From positions 1-64,000 of the forward strand of contig ONFR01000007.1 of NCBI GenBank assembly GCA_900317125.1: a DNA stretch of 64,000 bases, read 5' to 3'. The position numbers and the translations under genes are program-made. The notes under the pieces are model-generated. The model searched no databases. It saw only the letters and a list, made by a program, of their open reading frames with translations, and had not been told where the DNA came from. This DNA comes from an uncultured Bacteroidales bacterium (GTDB lineage: Bacteria > Bacteroidota > Bacteroidia > Bacteroidales > P3). This document shows, one piece after another, positions 61,639-64,000 of this stretch (its first letter is position 1; every line of letters begins with the position of its first letter).

Positions 61639-63222
61639 ATGAGATACGAAGTAGATTTTCTTGTCATAGGGTCGGGCATAGCAGGACTGAGCTATGCGCT
61701 GAAAGTGGCTCCGTATGGCAAGGTTTGCGTACTGTGCAAAGGCGAGGCTGCCGAAGGGTCGACCCGCTATGCCCAGGGCGGAATAGCCGCTGTGATGTAC
61801 GACAGCGACAGTTTCGACAAGCATATCCAGGATACTTTGGTGGCTGGCGACGGCATCTGCGACCGCGAGGTTGTGGAGATGACCATCCGCGAGGCCCCCG
61901 ACCGGATTAAGGAGTTGGTGCAGTATGGCGTCAATTTCGACATGAGCGGTGCGGGCGACCGTTTTGACCTTCACCGCGAGGGCGGCCATTCCGAGTTCCG
62001 CATCCTCCACCACAAGGATAATACCGGTGCCGAGATTGAACGCGGCCTGCTTGAGGCAGTACACCGGCATCCCAATATCGAACTGAAGGAGCACCAGTTT
62101 GCCATAGACATTATCACTCAGCACCATCTGGGTCAGCGTGTTACCAAACATACACCCGATATCGAGTGCTATGGCGTGTATGCGCTCGACTGCCGCACTA
62201 ATCAGATTGACACCTATCTGGCCAAGGTCACACTGCTGGCCACCGGCGGTATGGGCAATGTGTATACTACCACGACCACGCCCATCGTATCCACTGGCGA
62301 CGGGGTGGCCATGGTCCATCGTGCCCGCGGAGTGCTGAGTGACTTGGAATTCATGCAGTTCCACCCCACGTCGTTGTATAATCCCGCCGAGAAACCCGCC
62401 TTCCTTATCACCGAAGCCATGCGTGGTGCAGGTGCAATATTGAAGGATTTTAACGGCAACGAGTTCATGCAGAAGTACGACAGCCGTCTGTCGCTGGCTC
62501 CGCGCGACATTGTGGCGAGGGCCATCGACAACGAGATGAAAATAGCCGGTGTCGACCACTTGTATCTCGATGCCCGCGGCATTGGCCGCGACGGTTTGAT
62601 AAACGGTTTCCCGACCATCTATGCCAAATGCCTGGAGTTGGGTATCAATATCACCAAGGACATGATCCCCATCCGCCCGGCAGCACACTACCAGTGCGGA
62701 GGCATCAAGGTGGACAAGAACGGCGAATCGTCCATCCATCACCTGTATGCCGCAGGCGAATGCTCGTGCACGGGTCTGCATGGCGGCAACCGTTTGGCTA
62801 GCAACTCGCTGCTGGAGGCAGTAGTGTATGCCCACAATGCGGCCATGAGCGCCATAGAACGTGTCAAGACTCGCGAGATATGCCACGCCGTGCCCGATTG
62901 GAATGCCGAGGGTATGGTGTTGAACGAGGAGATGGTGCTTATCACCCAGACCAAGCGTGAGCTGCAGGAGTTGATGTGGAACTATGTCGGCATCGTTCGC
63001 AGCGACCTGCGTCTGCAACGCGCCTTCGACCGTCTGAACCTCATCTTCAGGGAGACGGAAGACCTGTACAACCGCTCGGTGCTTACCGAGGAGTTAAGCG
63101 AGTTGCGCAATCTGATAGCCTGCGCTTATCTTATCATCAAGATGGCACGAGCCCGTCGCGAGAATGTGGGGTTGCATTACTCCATCGACTTGGTGCGCAA
63201 CGGGGATTCCCGTCGCAGGTGA
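61639..63222 (+). CDS. nadB: L-aspartate oxidase
   Basis: NadB oxidises L-aspartate to iminoaspartate, the first step of de novo NAD synthesis. The 527-residue flavoprotein has the FAD motif VIGSGIAGLSYALKV (9-23), STRYAQGGIAAV, HxxGGHSxxR-type DLHREGGHSEFR, and near the C-terminal third YAAGECSCTGLHGGNRLASNS. The length is normal. nadA and nadC are not in the window. Confidence 0.96.
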   Translation: MRYEVDFLVIGSGIAGLSYALKVAPYGKVCVLCKGEAAEGSTRYAQGGIAAVMYDSDSFDKHIQDTLVAGDGICDREVVEMTIREAPDRIKELVQYGVNFDMSGAGDRFDLHREGGHSEFRILHHKDNTGAEIERGLLEAVHRHPNIELKEHQFAIDIITQHHLGQRVTKHTPDIECYGVYALDCRTNQIDTYLAKVTLLATGGMGNVYTTTTTPIVSTGDGVAMVHRARGVLSDLEFMQFHPTSLYNPAEKPAFLITEAMRGAGAILKDFNGNEFMQKYDSRLSLAPRDIVARAIDNEMKIAGVDHLYLDARGIGRDGLINGFPTIYAKCLELGINITKDMIPIRPAAHYQCGGIKVDKNGESSIHHLYAAGECSCTGLHGGNRLASNSLLEAVVYAHNAAMSAIERVKTREICHAVPDWNAEGMVLNEEMVLITQTKRELQELMWNYVGIVRSDLRLQRAFDRLNLIFRETEDLYNRSVLTEELSELRNLIACAYLIIKMARARRENVGLHYSIDLVRNGDSRRR

Positions 63223-63288
63223 AAGGATGCTTTTTGAGGCGGCAGGCAATGCTCCATTGAATTGGAATCCACAAAATTCTGTTTTTTA

Positions 63289-64000
63289 GTGAAACAATAT
63301 CTTTTCGACGAAATCATCCCTCGCAAGGGTACGGGATGTGTGAAACACGATGCCTTGAAAGAGATTTTCGGGCGAGATGACTTGATGCCTATGTGGGTGG
63401 CGGACATGGATTTCCGCACGCCCGATTTCATAATGGACGCTCTGCGCCACCGTTGCGAGCACGAGGTGCTGGGCTATGCCTGGCCTCAGGACAGCTATTG
63501 GCAGACGATGTGTAGCTGGCTGAAGAACCATTACAGCTTGGATTGCAAGAGAGAGGAATTGCATTTCATCCCGGGCATTGTGGCAGGAATCTCGTTTGTG
63601 TTGCAGGCTATGACGCAGCCCGGCGACGGGATTATGGTCACCACACCGGTATATCCCCCCTTCCTCAATCTGCCCCAAAATGGTGGCCGCAGGCTGGTGT
63701 GCAGCCCTTTGAAGATAGTCGACGGACGTTTTGCCATAGATTTTGAAGATTTGGAATGGCGTGCCCATCAGTGCCAATGGCTTATACTGAGCAATCCGCA
63801 CAATCCCGGAGGCACAGTGTGGGGCAAAGAGGTGCTGGAGCGTGTGGCCGAAATCTGCTATCGTAACAATGTGAATGTAATATCCGACGAAATCCATGCC
63901 GACATGACCCTTCCGGGTCACAGGCACGTGAGTTTCAGTACCGTCAGCCAGCATGCCCGCGATATATCCATCACGTTTGTCGCCCCCAGCAAGACGTTCA
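63289..64000 (+). CDS. MalY/PatB-type PLP aminotransferase (partial, runs off the window)
   Basis: A GTG opens QYLFDEIIPRKGTGCVKHD, the start of the MalY/PatB family of cystathionine beta-lyase/aminotransferases. PMWVADMDF, then GYAW, a PGIVAGIS block, and SNPHNPGG near 168 match. VISDEIHADM holds the PLP-binding Asp, and the final bases reach SKTF, part of the PLP-lysine motif. No in-frame ATG lies upstream. The remainder is beyond 64000. Confidence 0.9.
   Translation, partial: MKQYLFDEIIPRKGTGCVKHDALKEIFGRDDLMPMWVADMDFRTPDFIMDALRHRCEHEVLGYAWPQDSYWQTMCSWLKNHYSLDCKREELHFIPGIVAGISFVLQAMTQPGDGIMVTTPVYPPFLNLPQNGGRRLVCSPLKIVDGRFAIDFEDLEWRAHQCQWLILSNPHNPGGTVWGKEVLERVAEICYRNNVNVISDEIHADMTLPGHRHVSFSTVSQHARDISITFVAPSKTF

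Noticed and set aside
61450..63018. 522-codon minus-strand frame opposite nadB
   Set aside because: nadB motifs occupy the plus strand; the minus frame reads like an antisense shadow.

Overview
The window looks like chromosome from a member of the Bacteroidota, most likely order Bacteroidales. Three things support this. Promoter-like boxes of the form TAnnTTTG, the -7 element of the Bacteroidetes primary sigma factor, recur in front of genes. Shine-Dalgarno sites are mostly absent. Secreted proteins carry type IX secretion (T9SS) C-terminal domains of both type A and type B, alongside GSCFA, BatA-like, EF-G-like and fimbrillin-like families. The T9SS cargo argues against Bacteroides itself. 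No species is claimed.

Layout. 1-720: two terminators, a candidate small RNA and a structured leader. 754-6131 (+): hypB, a 942-residue iron-sulfur flavoprotein, hypA and two membrane proteins in one operon. 6594-8637 (+): promoter, possible leader peptide, attenuator-like hairpin, a 51-residue peptide and an abundant-type surface lipoprotein. 9203-16165 (-): T9SS type B protein, ddl, GSCFA protein, dnaE. 16325-19413: DUF3089 lipoprotein and a PIF1-like helicase. 19501-25030 (-): an AT-rich five-gene operon of secreted caspase, ECF sigma factor, membrane anti-sigma factor, secreted TPR-CHAT protease and AbiH-like protein. 25296-37453 (-): DUF234-type ATPase, YD-like secreted protein, ettA, recJ, an outer-membrane-type protein, an ABC exporter pair, a BatA-like protein and nth. 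37477-43127: EEP-family protein, aroE, T9SS type A protein, acyltransferase, prfA. 43247-51401 (-): a surface-domain fragment, a small HTH protein, then a second ECF sigma/membrane protein operon ending in an M48 peptidase. 51642-57230: small secreted and membrane proteins, an EF-G paralogue and a flippase. 57472-60817 (-): tRNA-Cys(GCA), a response regulator and its histidine kinase. 61164-64000 (+): a membrane protein, nadB and the start of a MalY/PatB aminotransferase.

The most interesting locus is the caspase/sigma/anti-sigma/CHAT/AbiH operon. Both proteases have signal peptides, and the anti-sigma factor has one membrane span with a periplasmic C-terminal half. The parts therefore fit a protease-triggered release of an ECF sigma factor. 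The protease-releases-sigma logic is known from type III-E CRISPR (TPR-CHAT, Csx30, RpoE), but here there is no CRISPR component, a second caspase-fold protease is present and an AbiH-type putative effector ends the operon.

At the DNA level there are three copies of a 100-120 bp intergenic element with inverted ends, a family of AT-rich TTAACG-type spacers that in three genes runs into the coding sequence, a 37-bp tandem repeat, a 50-bp tandem repeat, and several genes whose -7 box sits only 4-9 bases before the start codon.
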